Source: Aurifilum marmelostoma
Taxonomy: Eukaryota; Ascomycota; Sordariomycetes; Diaporthales; Cryphonectriaceae
Assembly: GCA_027559495.1 (NCBI GenBank)
Contig: JAMXSV010000003.1
Location: forward strand, 4,216,001-4,280,000
Length of the DNA stretch: 64,000 bases
Direction of reading: 5' to 3'
The notes beneath the pieces are model-generated. The model did not search any database. It had not been told where the DNA came from and was given only the letters and a program-made list of their open reading frames with translations. Made by a program: the position numbers and the translations under genes. Positions 45,739 through 57,510 of the stretch are shown here, piece after piece (the first letter of the stretch is position 1; the number at the start of each line of letters is the position of its first letter).

Positions 45739-48700
45739 GGAGGGGGGCCTTTGAACAAAGATTCACTTACCTCGAGGGCAGCCTTCTCCAGCTTGAGGGA
45801 CTCAAGCTGGGACTGGAGGCTGTTCTTGGCGGCCAGGGCATCCTCCAGCTGGACGTTGCGCTCGTGCAGGGCCGACAGGCGGTTGTTGGTAGCATGCACC
45901 TGGTCAAAGTTGTTCTGCAGCTGCTCCTCGAGCTCGTCGACCAGCCGCGAGTTCTTCTTGTTGTTGCTCCTCAGGTCGACCATCTTCCTCTTGACCGTGC
46001 TGGCCTGCTCCGTGATGGTCGGGTACGGGCTCCGCAGCTCCGCGCCGTCCTCCATGAGTATGTCCGACAGTGTGGACTTGACGGACTCCAGGTCGTGCAC
46101 GAGCGACTCGTTGACGTTCGAGATCTCGTGCACCGCCTGCTCCAGCTCGGCCGTCTTCTTCTGCTCCTCGGCCAGGGCCTTCTGGTCCGCGATCAGATCC
46201 TCGATGCGCTCCGAGATGAGCTCGACGCTGACGTCCAGGCCGAGGGCGAACGAGACCTGCGTGGCGACCTTCATGAGCTCCTCGCGGGCCTCGGCCAGCT
46301 GGCCCTCGAGCCGCTTGTTGATCCTTGCGTGCTCGTCCTTGACCGCCGCCATCTTCTCCTCGTGCTCCTGCTTGGTCGACGCGTGGAGGTCCTCGACCTG
46401 CTTCGCGTGGTTGGTCTTGAGCACCTCCATGCTCTGCTGGTGCGTCTTGATGGCGCGCTCGTGCGAGGCGATCTGGTTCTCGAGCGTCGAGATCAGCTCC
46501 CTCTGCGTCTCCGCGTCGTGCTTGTGGGCCTCGGCCTCGGACCTGTTCTGCTGCGCCTCCGCCCTGACGTCGTCCAGCTCGTGCACGTGTCTCTCGATCT
46601 GCCTCTTGTGCTCCTCGGCCTCGGCGGCAGCGAGCTCGCGCGCCTTCTGCGCCTCCTCGAGCTCGCTCCTGGCGGCGGTGTGCGCCTGCTCCAGCTCTGC
46701 CACCCTGGTAGCGTTCTCGTCGATGATGGTCTTGTACTGGTCGATCTCGCCGCGCAGCGTCGACAGGAGCTCCTCGCTCTTGCTCTCCGCCTCCTGCGCC
46801 ACGACCTCCCTGTCGGCCGGGTCGCCGGCCTCCCTGAGCTGGCCCGTGACTGTCGCGAGCTGGGCCTCGAGCTCTCCGATCGTCGTCCTCATCTGCTGCT
46901 CGGTGGTCTGCATGGACTCCAGGGCTGACTCGTGCTTGGCCTGCCAGTCCTTGAGCTCAGTCTCCAGCTGTGTGATCTTCTCGTCGTGAGCAGCAGCAGC
47001 AGCAGTAGCAGCAGCGGCGGCGGCGCCACCGTCCGTCCACTCAGCAGCTGCCGCCTCCTTGGCCTTCTCGGATCTCGCGGCCTCCATGGAGGCACGCAGG
47101 GCCTCGACCTCGGCCTGCAGCTCCCTCTCGCGCGTGGCCTGCGCCTCCTGCATCTGGTGGAGCTGCTTCTCGTTCCTCTCCAGCTGGTCCTTCAGCGAGG
47201 AGACGAGCGACACGTCGGTGGTGGAGGCCTTCAGGCTCGACCGCTCGCGCGTCAGGCCCGAGATGATCTGCATCTTGGTCTCCATCTCCTTCTTGGCGCT
47301 GGCGACGTCGGCCTCGAGCTCCTGGATCCTCTCCGACCTGGAGTGGAGCTCGTGCATGGCGGCGTTCAGGTTCAGCTCAAAGTTCTGCATGACCTCGGGG
47401 TGGTCCTCGAAATTGTCCGCGGCGATGTTGCGCAGAGACGCAAAAGACCGGTGGGCACGGTCGATGATCATGACGTTCTGGCTGGACTTGCGGCGGATGA
47501 CGGGCGAGATGGCTCTCGGCGAAGGCGGCTCCAGGTTGTGGCGGGCCTTTGCGACCTCGGTCTTGAGCTCCTCCACCATGTCGAGGGCGGAGTGGTGCTC
47601 CCTCTCGAGCTCGGCGTACTTCTCGGCCAGCTGCCTCTCCGCCGCCTCCTTCTCCGCCGCCAGCATCTGCAGCCGCCTCAGCTCCACCGTCAGGTCTGCA
47701 CCGCCAGTCTGGTCCTCAGCCGGGTCACGTGTGTCCGCCTCGGGCAGTCTGTCGTCTGCTGCTCCCGCGTCGTGTTGCAGCCGCTGCTCGCTATCATCGT
47801 ATGACGAGGCCTGCTCCTCGTCCGCCTCGGGGTGCTGTTCGTCTGACACTGCCTGGTGGTCGGCGTCGGACTTGGGCTTGGCGGTGTCCGTGTCAGAAAC
47901 CTCCACGCCAGCGGGGGAATTCATAGCTGATGATAATTCCGAGGAGAGCGAGCGCGATGACGAGGGCTGTTCGCCATCCTTGGTGTGACCCGACCTCGGT
48001 TCTGACAAAAAAGACGACGGTCTTGTCTGTGTCTCGGAGGGGGAGGTCAGAGACAGTATCGAGTCACGCACGCGGGAGGGGTGACGTGCCTCGTCGATTG
48101 TGTCCTGCAGCTCGGCCAGCGTCCTGAGGGCCTCGTCGTACTTGGCGTGCAGGAGGTCGTACTGCGTCAGCGTGCTCTCGTGCTCGACCCTCAGGTCCAG
48201 CAGCTCCTGCGTGACGTTCTCGAGCTTGTCCTGCACGAACCTGGACTGTGCCGAGCTCGCACGGCGCTCCGAGGAATGTGACACCGTCTCGCGCGCTGGC
48301 TTGTTGGCCGGCAGGGCGGCTGCCTCGCCGTTGGGACCCTCCTCCGCGATGGCGGGCGGTACAGTGTCCTCTTCGGGGATGTCTTCCTCCCGGTCCTCGC
48401 GGATGGTGCCCTCCATCTGGCTCTGGCGACCGCTGCGGCTCTGGCTGCGGGAGTGGTCGCCAAAGGCGCGGCTGAGACGCTGCACGTTGTTCCCGCTGGC
48501 CACCTCGACCTCTGTCTCTGGCGCGCCCGCGTCCTTCTGGATGTGGTCGAGCTCGTACAGCAGCGAGTCCAGCTTGCCCAGGCTCCGCTGGCGCTCGATG
48601 ACCTGCTCCAGCCGGTCGATCTCGCGCTGCATGAGCTCAGAGTCCTGGTCAGCCTCGGCGAGCCGCTCCTCGAGGGTCGATATGTAATCCTCGCAGGCGG

Positions 48701-50901
48701 CCTCGTTCTCCCTGATGCGGGCGATCTCCTTGCGCAGCTCCGTGATGATGGTGGCGTTCTTGGCCTCGCCCGAGGTGTGCCCGTCCAGCTTGGACTCCAG
48801 GTCGTGCAGGTAGGTTTCCGTGTTGGCCTCGCGCTCCGTGAGCTTCGAGAGCCGGGACTGGAGCTGCGCGTTGAGGGTCTCGGCGTAGGCGCACTTGCTC
48901 TCCTTCTCGAGGAGGCTCGTCTCGGTGTTGTGGAGGGTGCTGCGCGTGCTGGAGAGGGACTGCTCCAGGGCCTGGATGGTCTTCTCGTACTCGAGCACGA
49001 CCTGCTCCACGGCCTGGGCAAAGTTGTTGGACCGGTTCAGCCTCTCGGTCGCGCTGTCTTCCGGGGCCTCGCCGAGGTGCAGGTTGTCGGCCTGCTCCGA
49101 GTCCCTCGCCTTGGCCATCTCGGCAATCAGCTTTGCGTGTCGCTGGCTCAGCGTGCCGTAGTTCTCCTGGGCGTCGAGGAGCTGGTTCTGGAGCTCAACC
49201 TCCCTCTCGTTGGACCTCTCGGACCTCTCCCCGGAGGGCCGCCTGTCGCCGCCGGCGCGGTCTGAGTTCCTGATCTGCTCGCGGAGGAAGGCCACCTCAG
49301 CCTTGAGGCGCTCGATGACTGCCTGCTTGTCGCCCTCCTCGACCTGCTGGATGCGAGGTTTGCTCTGGATGGCGCGGGCGCGCTGGGCGTACTGGACCGT
49401 GTTCAGGGTCTCGCTCAGGTGGAACTCGGGCGTGGTGACGCAGGCGATCATGTAGGTGATGGCGTTGCCGCCGAGGGAGTCCTGGAGCAGGCGGGTCAAC
49501 TTGGAGTCTCGGTAGGACACGTGGGCACCGGGATTCCGGGAGGACAGCTGCGAGATGACCTTGCCGAGGGCGGCAAGACCGGCATTGATGGAGATGCCCT
49601 CTTTGGCACGGGCGCCCTCGGCATGCGTGTTCTTGAGACGTTCGCTGCCTGCCAGGTCGACAAAGTGCATCTTGCTGTCTGTCGTGGTCCACGTCTCGCT
49701 GCCCGTCATGGCCTCGACCGGCATGGAGTGTCTCTTGTCGTGAGGGGCGGTGACACCAGGCTTCCTCTGTACGAGGTTCAGAGAGAACACAGCATGCGAA
49801 CGGGAAGACCGGGCGTTGATGGCGGTTGCGTCCGTCTGTCGCACGGTGGACCCAAAATTCAGCGCACTCAGCAGGTCTTCGACTGAGTGTATGTCGACCT
49901 GCCGCAGTCCTGTGAGGATGATGTTGCCCTTGGTGTCTTCCCGTATCGTGACGGGGCTGCGCTCGTTCGGAGGGATGTGGTCAGGTAGTAACAGGTCTCG
50001 AAGCTGCTCGTTGTAGATCTCGACGTAGGTAGCCTTTAGCGACCAGTTCTTGCTCCCCTTGGGTGCGGACAGCTGCGCTGATATCCTGGAAGGCGCACGA
50101 AGCTGTGACATGGAACTTCGGTTCGGGTTGCCCTTGGGACCGTCAAGTTTCTCGAAGAGGGCGGTTGCAGCCCGAGGGATCACACCTGGCAGGATTTCCC
50201 CGTGTTAGCCCGTGTGAATAAAGCCTAGGTCCTCCCTGGCCACTTTATGCCCACGCCAGAATTCCACCAGGGCTTTTCCTTTCCTGTCTTGCTTACCCAT
50301 GATATCGAGGTCGTTCTGCTCGCCTGGGCCCGAGGTACCCATCGTAAAGGACTTTCCTGCGCCCGACTGGCCATACGCCAGCAAGGAAACATTGTAGCCG
50401 GTGGTGAATGCGTTGACGCAGTCGTTCAGGTACTCCCATATTCCGGCCTGGTCGGTCTCGGGGGAGAAGACGCGGTCGAAGACGAAGACCTTGCGGCCCT
50501 GGGGCGCATCGATGGCCAGGGTGGTGTCTGACATGACCTGTACCATGGATCTCTGGAATCGCTGGGGGATGAGGTCGAAGCCTGGGTCGGTCGGCTGAAG
50601 AGCAGGTCGGACGCGGACGGCTGTAGAAGGAGGGAGGGGGGGAGATCGCGTTGTATTAGCCCGAGACCCAAGAGCGAGGCGACAAACGGCAACAAACGAC
50701 GAGGAGAAGCCAGGGTCAAAAGTCAATTCTCCGCCGCAAGAACTTACCGACTTTGACGGACGTCTTGCCATCCTCATCCGAGGCCCTGCTCCCGCCACCG
50801 GCCTTGCTCGACGAGCTCATGCGACTGCTACTTCTGGGTGCTGGCCGGACCATCGCGCTCAGGGGTCGCTGGGGCGCGGGAGAGGTCGGTGGTGAGGCCA
50901 T
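45111..50901 (-). CDS. N-terminal-motor kinesin with a long coiled-coil stalk
   Basis: Four exons: 50901-50748, 50620-50297, 50185-45771 and 45653-45111; every junction (GTAAGT, GTAAGC, GTAAGT donors) is in phase, giving 1,811 aa. The motor spans about residues 50-440: SVKVAVRVRP, P-loop GQSGAGKSFTMG (about 134), switch I NARSSRSH (about 283), switch II DLAGSER (about 333), and YRDSKLTRLLQDSLGGN. A neck (TVQYAQRARAIQSKP) leads into more than 1,200 residues of coiled coil broken by Ser/Pro- and Asp/Glu-rich linkers. The C-terminal exon has a proline-rich stretch, another coiled coil and a basic end (SKKKKKGSLNCF). It should be a plus-end microtubule motor. It resembles the kinesin-4/KIF21 group in layout, but the subfamily was not proved. 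The last intron contains an AT microsatellite. Confidence 0.92.
45691..45736. repeat. AT dinucleotide microsatellite in the last kinesin intron
   Basis: More than 20 AT units lie inside the 117-nt intron 45654-45770, between the donor and the acceptor. It is likely length-variable between strains. Confidence 0.95.
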
Positions 50902-53900
50902 CGCAGGCTGCTCTCCTTGTGTGCGTGTGCGTGTGTAGCTGTAGCTTGGTTCGGCTAGGGGGAAAAAGGACAGGCGCGGTTCGCAGGTATGCGTGGTGTG
51001 TCATACAGGCGAGACAGGGCGGGTTTGCGCAGGGCCGACCAACGAGGTTCGAGGACGGTCGGGCAGCGCAAACAAAGTATGATCCGTCGGCTGTTTCCTG
51101 TTCCCTTTTTCCTTGCTCCCTTACTCCTAAAACGCCCACCCTGGTAGGTGTCTTTCTCCTATCGCAAGAGGCGACGAGCTAAAAGCGCCAGCTGACGGCA
51201 ATAGAGGTGCGCCGTCGTGTCTTGGATGTGTGTGTTGTGTGTGTGTCTGTGTGCGTCCTGTTCTCCAGTGAGGGGGAGGGAAGGGCGACGACAACGACGA
51301 CGACGACGACGACGAATGGTGTGGAGAGGTACGAGGCTCACAGGGACGACGAGGGCCCCTCGCGTGAAGTCCTGAGTGGTGGAGGCGATCTCCCTCTCCG
51401 TGACGATGCACACGGCACAACAGGCGTCATAAAGGATTGTATGTTTTTTTCTCTCTGTCTCCCTAGGTGAACAACATAAAAAAAAAAGCTAAAAAACGAA
51501 AAAGAAAATAAAAAAAGAGTAATATTGATAAATAATGAAACCTGGGCTGGGGGGGGGGGGCGTTTAGGGACCGTTCTGGTTTAATGAGTACTGGCCAGAT
51601 CGGGGCGGCGGTTTTCATCCAAAGAGGGAAGCGAGTGCCCACTTTCGTTCGTCCCAGGAGATTGGCCTGAAGCTGGGATCTGATCCGTCCGGTCTGCTTT
51701 GGAAATACTCTTGTCGTGTGGCCCCGGTTTTGTTTATTTATTTCAGAGATTTTTTTTTCTTCCTTTTTTTGATTTCAATTGTTTTTTAAGCTGCTGACCT
51801 GACCCGGCCGTGAGCTGCAGCAGCAAGCAGGGTGGCGGCAGTGGTGGTGGGATTGGATGGCCCGACTTACAGAGCACTGTATGGTTGGCTGCTGATTTCA
51901 GGGGTATTCTTTAGGGGGGGGGAGGGGGGGTTTTTGGGGGCGCTTAGAGGGGGAAAGGCCGCTCTGGACCCTGGGTTTTGGTTCGTCGTGAGGGGACTGG
52001 ACCGGGAGGCAGACAGCAAGTCAGGGCCGTCCACGGACTGAGCTACTGAGCGGTTGAGGGTCTGTCCCTCTTCCTGCGGGCGGAAATGTTTGATTGCAAG
52101 AGGAGGTTTTGGACTGGGGTGTTTCCTTCTGTCACGTAACTAAAAGTGAAGATAAATCTGGGTCGATGGCCGGGATGCAACCTAGCAGCAGTGTGCGGAC
52201 GGGTGGGCTGGGCTGGAAATTACTGCAGCATGTACTTGTATGTATCATAGCAAAAGAAGGCTCTTTCCCTTCTTTTTCTTTTTTTCTTGTTTCCTTGTTC
52301 AAGCAGAAAGGACCTCCCTCAGTCCCGGAGATTTTGTTGCGTAGCCTTGTTGCGCCGCCCTTGACCTTGCTCCAGTTCCTGTCCCTCTTCTTCCACTTGG
52401 TTTTCCTCCCCTTTCCTTTTAGCCGCCCCCCTTTTGTTTTCTTTTTTTGGCGTGTCTGCAATTCGTGTGCTACAGTATTGTGTTTCAGGGTCCATAGATT
52501 GACTTCGGAGAATTTGACTGCTGCTCTTGGTGGCTCCCCTTGATATGACGCCCCCAAGGCTGCTTAAGGGGGGATTCCGTCTGCACGATGGTTGTGTGCA
52601 GTCGAGTATCACGCGCTCTTCTTGAGTCGAACCGTCCCCAGAGCTGACAGGAGGTTTCGCTCACTTGCTGCCCCCTCTGGACCAGAAACAGGATTGGGAG
52701 GGAGATGGGCGAGGGCAGGGGAAGGAGGAGAAGGACGACGCCGACGACGACGACTACTACTACTACTATTACTCGGAGGCGGAGGCGGCGGCTGCTGGAG
52801 CACAAGCCCTTCTCCTCCTCAGTGGGGAGAGATGGCATCATGCATAGCACGTATACATGCATACTACCCTCATACTATATGTGTGTGCACACACAGAAGA
52901 GTGGTACAACAAGACGACGCCCGCCCCCATGAGAGAACCGAGGACAAGCAGGCAAGCAGCCCGTGCAGAGGACGAGGAGGCTCGTGCCATGTCCCATTGG
53001 CACGCAACTATCTGAGCCCATGGCCCAAACGAGTCAAGGTCGCTCATGCAGGGTGCCAAGCTGCGCCGTGCCCACTGATGGGCGTTCCTTGTACCTGGGC
53101 CACGTTACCTGCAGGTGCACCACGCGGGTGGAGGGGCGACAGTGGAGGGGAGTGGAGGTTTTGAGGGGGGACCACTGGGGGGCAGACACTTCGGGTTCCT
53201 GGTCCAGTGGCGCTCGAAAATCAGCCCGAGCAGACTCTCTCTCCGGCCAGGGCGCCCTTGCTCGGTCTCGCATAGCTCGTGCACTAGTACGGCAGCAGGT
53301 GTCTCCCTAACAGTTTGCAGTGCGGGACTTCGTTATAATGTGATAGTGCGCTACTTCTGGAGCAATAGCACACACGGAAAGCTGTAGTCGTCCTCCCACC
53401 TGTCATTGGTCAGATTGACAGGTGCACGTGGGACACTGGGCCGGGTCTAACCTTTTCCTCAGTGAACTTGACTCCCATAGTGGTATTCACCTGTTGTTTG
53501 TACGTACTCCGCACTCTTCTTGGTCTGTCTTTACTATGCACTCCCTTCCCTTCCCCCCCTGCGTCTGCTCCGCTCCTCCATCATCACAGAGATACTAAGT
53601 ATCATTCATCCTCGGCCTCGTCCATGCCATCTACTCCTTCTTCCTGCAGGTGATTGACAATAATTACCGTGGTCTGTCAGTGATGCTCGTGTTTAGGCTC
53701 CCTCTCGCTCCACATTCCCTCTGCATTGTCAGATCCTCCTCGCACGACGAGCCCCCGGCAGATTGGCATGAGGATCGACGACCACCGTAACGGACGATAA
53801 GGAAGTATCAGATACCATGGTACAACTATCCACTGCAGAAGTGTTCCCCCCCTCCATCCCCCCCCCCCTTTTCTCTTCCAGAACGCTTCGAGTTTTGATC

Positions 53901-56900
53901 CTCGTCCACCCCATGTTCAGTCAGGCACTCAATTTAGTCTTGTCTATCTTGTCTTTCTTGGCTTGTCCTGTCACAGATTCTTTCCGGGCCTGTCAGCCCA
54001 GTAAGAAGGAGGGGGGAAAAGGAGGTGGTAGGGGGGGGGGGAGGAGGAAAAGCCGAGTGCGGGCGCCCTCACCACTCCACCCCCTCCCTTCTTCGAGTGC
54101 CAGGGGTTGCACGAGGTGCCTTGCAGTAGGAGAAGGAAGAAGAAGAAAAAAAACGGTCCCACCACCATCTTTTTTCACAGAACCCACCGCTTGTTCCTGT
54201 TCAAATCTCTTGGTAGCGTGTGCGGGGGACGGCAGGCTGTTTTGTTTAGCCTCATCCCCGACATCGACCTCGAACTCGCTTAAGCCTCCTAATAGTGGTC
54301 AGTTGTATATCTCTGGTTCCCACACAGACCACATCTGTGACGGACCATAGGACACGCATCCGATGCGACAGCAGTTGAGTTGTGAGAGATGAGGATCTCC
54401 CCACCCGGCTTCCTCTCCCCTCGCAGAGATTGAGCCTTCTCCCTCCTCACGGATGGCTTTCAAGTCGAGCATCAGACCACTGTTGCTTGCTGGATACACT
54501 GACGGACACTCACATATATTCAACATCATCATGTATTAGAGGTGAAGGAGAAGTGTCAAGTGGCCTGCCCTGCTGATTTACCTACTGACTATCTGCCCGA
54601 GACGTTAAGCTCGCCCCTCCTCTCCAGAGCGTGGTTTCAATAGCTCATGTATGGCTCATGTAGGAGCTGCCTCACCACCGCCACAACCTAGGAAAAGGAT
54701 CATCTCCCTCCATCTCGAGGCGGCAGGACCAATCTCGTCACACCGGAGACCTGATAGGTTGGCGCACAAGCAGCATCGAGAGGGGGAAACAGGATTTCCA
54801 CCACACCCCCCTTCCCTTCGAGGCCTAGGCACTTTTTTCTCCTAACCTTCTCGCTCCATGTCTTGTTTGGATTCTTCCTTGGCAAGCCGGACCATCTTCC
54901 GTAGTGCCCTTCTTGCCCCTATATTCAAGAGGATCGGCCCGATGATTTTATTCCTCCTGGCCAGACACCACATGCCCAGAATTGTTCCGAGGGGGGAGAG
55001 GGGCGAGAGAAGAGTGCAGAAACACCTCTAGCTCCTCGCCCACGGTTCTTCTGTTTATTCCTTAGCCGTTTTGTTTGCATGGTCATAGATAGGTGATAAT
55101 CCCAACTGCCGGGTCTGCACTCCACATTCTTCCAATCTGCGGCGCCCACAGGCCAGGCACCATTGATTTGTCTCCGTTGTTTAAGCGTGCAGGATCCGGA
55201 GACATCAGCGCCCCCCCGCTCGGCGCCCCCCCCTCCTTCTTCCTCCCAAACAATATTGCGTAGCCTTGGGTCTGCTGAACCACGTTTCGGAGTTGCATTG
55301 CTCGCCCTGAACAGCTCGGAACCGTTGGAGAGGGGGGGGGCAAATCACCACAGGCCCCGTCGTCACCCGGTGTGGTGAATTGAGTCCGCCCTAAGCGCCG
55401 CACCTAGATCAGTAACTTTTTTCTTCTTGTTTCTCTTTGCTGCAGGGGGCTTTGCTTTCTCATGACGGGCTAGTGTGACTGGGTGATGCTATGGTCCAAG
55501 GAGAGAGAGAACCTCTTGGGTGCATACTATCTATGCATACTGCTGCAGCAACATCATATCAGTCTCATGGTCACTGGGGACCCAGTCTTTTGATATGCCG
55601 AGAACGAGAACCTTTTTACCTTCCGGGTTTCTGCTTTGGGACTAAGCAGTCACTGATAAGTAGAGTAACTCTGTTTGCTTGGTTTCTCTGACGAGCCTCT
55701 CTTGGTAGCTGAAAGTGAGGCAACGGCTGTTTGTTGACTGCAGTGCAACTCGACCTCGTACAGAGTGGGATGATTTAGCTTTTACTTCCCCCCAACGGCA
55801 TGACGTTATCACTGTATCGGGCAGTTTATGTGCCGCCGCCGCCGACTTGTTTTCAGAGGCGGGTTACTGTACAGAGTATAGCTGAACGTTGCCATTCACA
55901 CACATTCCTGACCTTGTCTTGTCGGTACCATAGTAAGCCCCCGTCCTCCTCCGTCGGACCCGTGTCCGGGCTTGATGATGAACCCGATGTGAGATATATG
56001 GCCCCGCCCACAACGGCTGACCGTGCGCGAGCACCAACCACCACATCCGAGGAACAACAAACCCTCTTTTGATCCGATAGGTCACTGCTCATCACCCCAT
56101 ACATACAGCGTCTCTTTTGCTTCTTATGCACGACTTATATTTTCCGAAGGAGAAAAAGGCAAAATAGGACGAACGTCTCTGGTGACGGCTTGCAACCCTC
56201 CGGAGACAAAAGATAAAATCTACCTCTTACCGCTCGTTTCAGGGCGTGGCTTGGCAGCAAGCAGGGCAAGACGCGGTGATGCTGACGACAAAGGCATAAG
56301 TTATGGGACATGTGCACCTGCCTGCATGCAGTATGTGTTTTGAGTGTTACCTGTGTGCTAAGTTAAAGCATGTTAGTATGCATGTGTGTATGTACCAATA
56401 TCGTTACGCAATCTGCACGACCATCCGGCCATGCAACCTTTCGCTACCAGACAAGACGCTCACCGCCGGATCCGTTCAGTGTCCCAGCAGAATCGAGGAA
56501 CGGTACGGTGCAGTTGCAGTACATGTATTCATCCACACACGCACACACACAACACACACAGACACAAACTGCTCCCAACCCCCGGATAGCTCACCGTAGT
56601 AGCAGCACCCAGCATGCGGTCACGGTGTGTGTGTGCGTGTGTGTGTGGCTTGCAGCAAAGCTATGCACACACGGGATGCAATGGGACACCAGCAGGCCGA
56701 GAACCATCCAGGCAAGACACGGCAGCTGCTGCAGTGTGACGGCGGGAGAGATGTTGATTTTCTTCGGATGCAAGCTTTCCAATCAGTCATGTTGATAATT
56801 TTCTCCTGGTATGGTTTGACCCCTCAGTCGTCATGGTCGGAAGCGAGCCCCCATCGGCGAGTTCTCTGTAGCAGGAGGATTCATTGCAGCTGAGCTTGGA

Positions 56901-57510
56901 GCAGCAGTTCTTGTTGGCCTGTTTCGAGGCTGTTCGTCCGCCTTCGTAGGTTTGGTTTCTGTCTGGTTCTTTACTGGAGTGTCCGACCGCAGTCGATGAT
57001 GATTCGATCATGAGGCCAGATCAAAGCGCCTGCAGTCAGTGTCCAGGGCCCGTGACACGAGATAGGTGCGGTATGGTCTCCACCGTTCATCTCATGCAGG
57101 CAAGACATGCATCAAATAGGAGATTTCATAATTCCTTCATATCTTAGCGGGGTCTCATCTTTTACTTTGAGAAATGTAGCCGCAGTGATGGGTTGGTTGG
57201 AGAGTAAAGATACTGTACTTGCAGCAGTGGCTTTGCTGTAGCCCGTGCTGTAGGGCACGTGAGTAGGCGTAGGCTGGGTGAGGGTGCACCCCTGTCCATT
57301 TGAGTCCCCAGCGCGTCCAGAGCCTATGAGTGTATGCTACCGCAGGCGCGTCAGTTCTACTCGTAGGAACTAACCACACGGACCACCACCAAAACACACC
57401 CAAACAGAACACCTCCAACCTTACGACCACCACCTCAGACAATGTGTCCTTCTTCCTGACCCTCTGCTCGTCTCCATCAGCGCCAGAGGGCATCTGCACA
57501 CCAGCACCAG
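50902..57510. other. Long gene-free region between divergent kinesin and EME1 genes
   Basis: About 6.6 kb in which no gene could be supported on either strand. Simple repeats are many: GT and ACG triplets at 51,230-51,315; G runs at 51551-51560, 51916-51930 and 54030-54042; ACG/ACT triplets at 52735-52770; CA tracts near 56,540 and GT tracts near 56,625-56,648. Open frames are short, overlapping and compositionally biased. It contains the promoters of both flanking genes and may hide non-coding RNAs that cannot be seen by eye. Confidence 0.5.

Noticed and set aside
45145..49265. Long plus-strand frames opposite the kinesin
   Set aside because: Ser/Leu-rich reverse translations of the Glu/Lys/Ala coiled coil; no motifs.
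51832..54350. Open frames with Gly-, Pro- or Phe-rich translations
   Set aside because: They follow G, C and T homopolymers and lack introns, motifs or a plausible gene structure.
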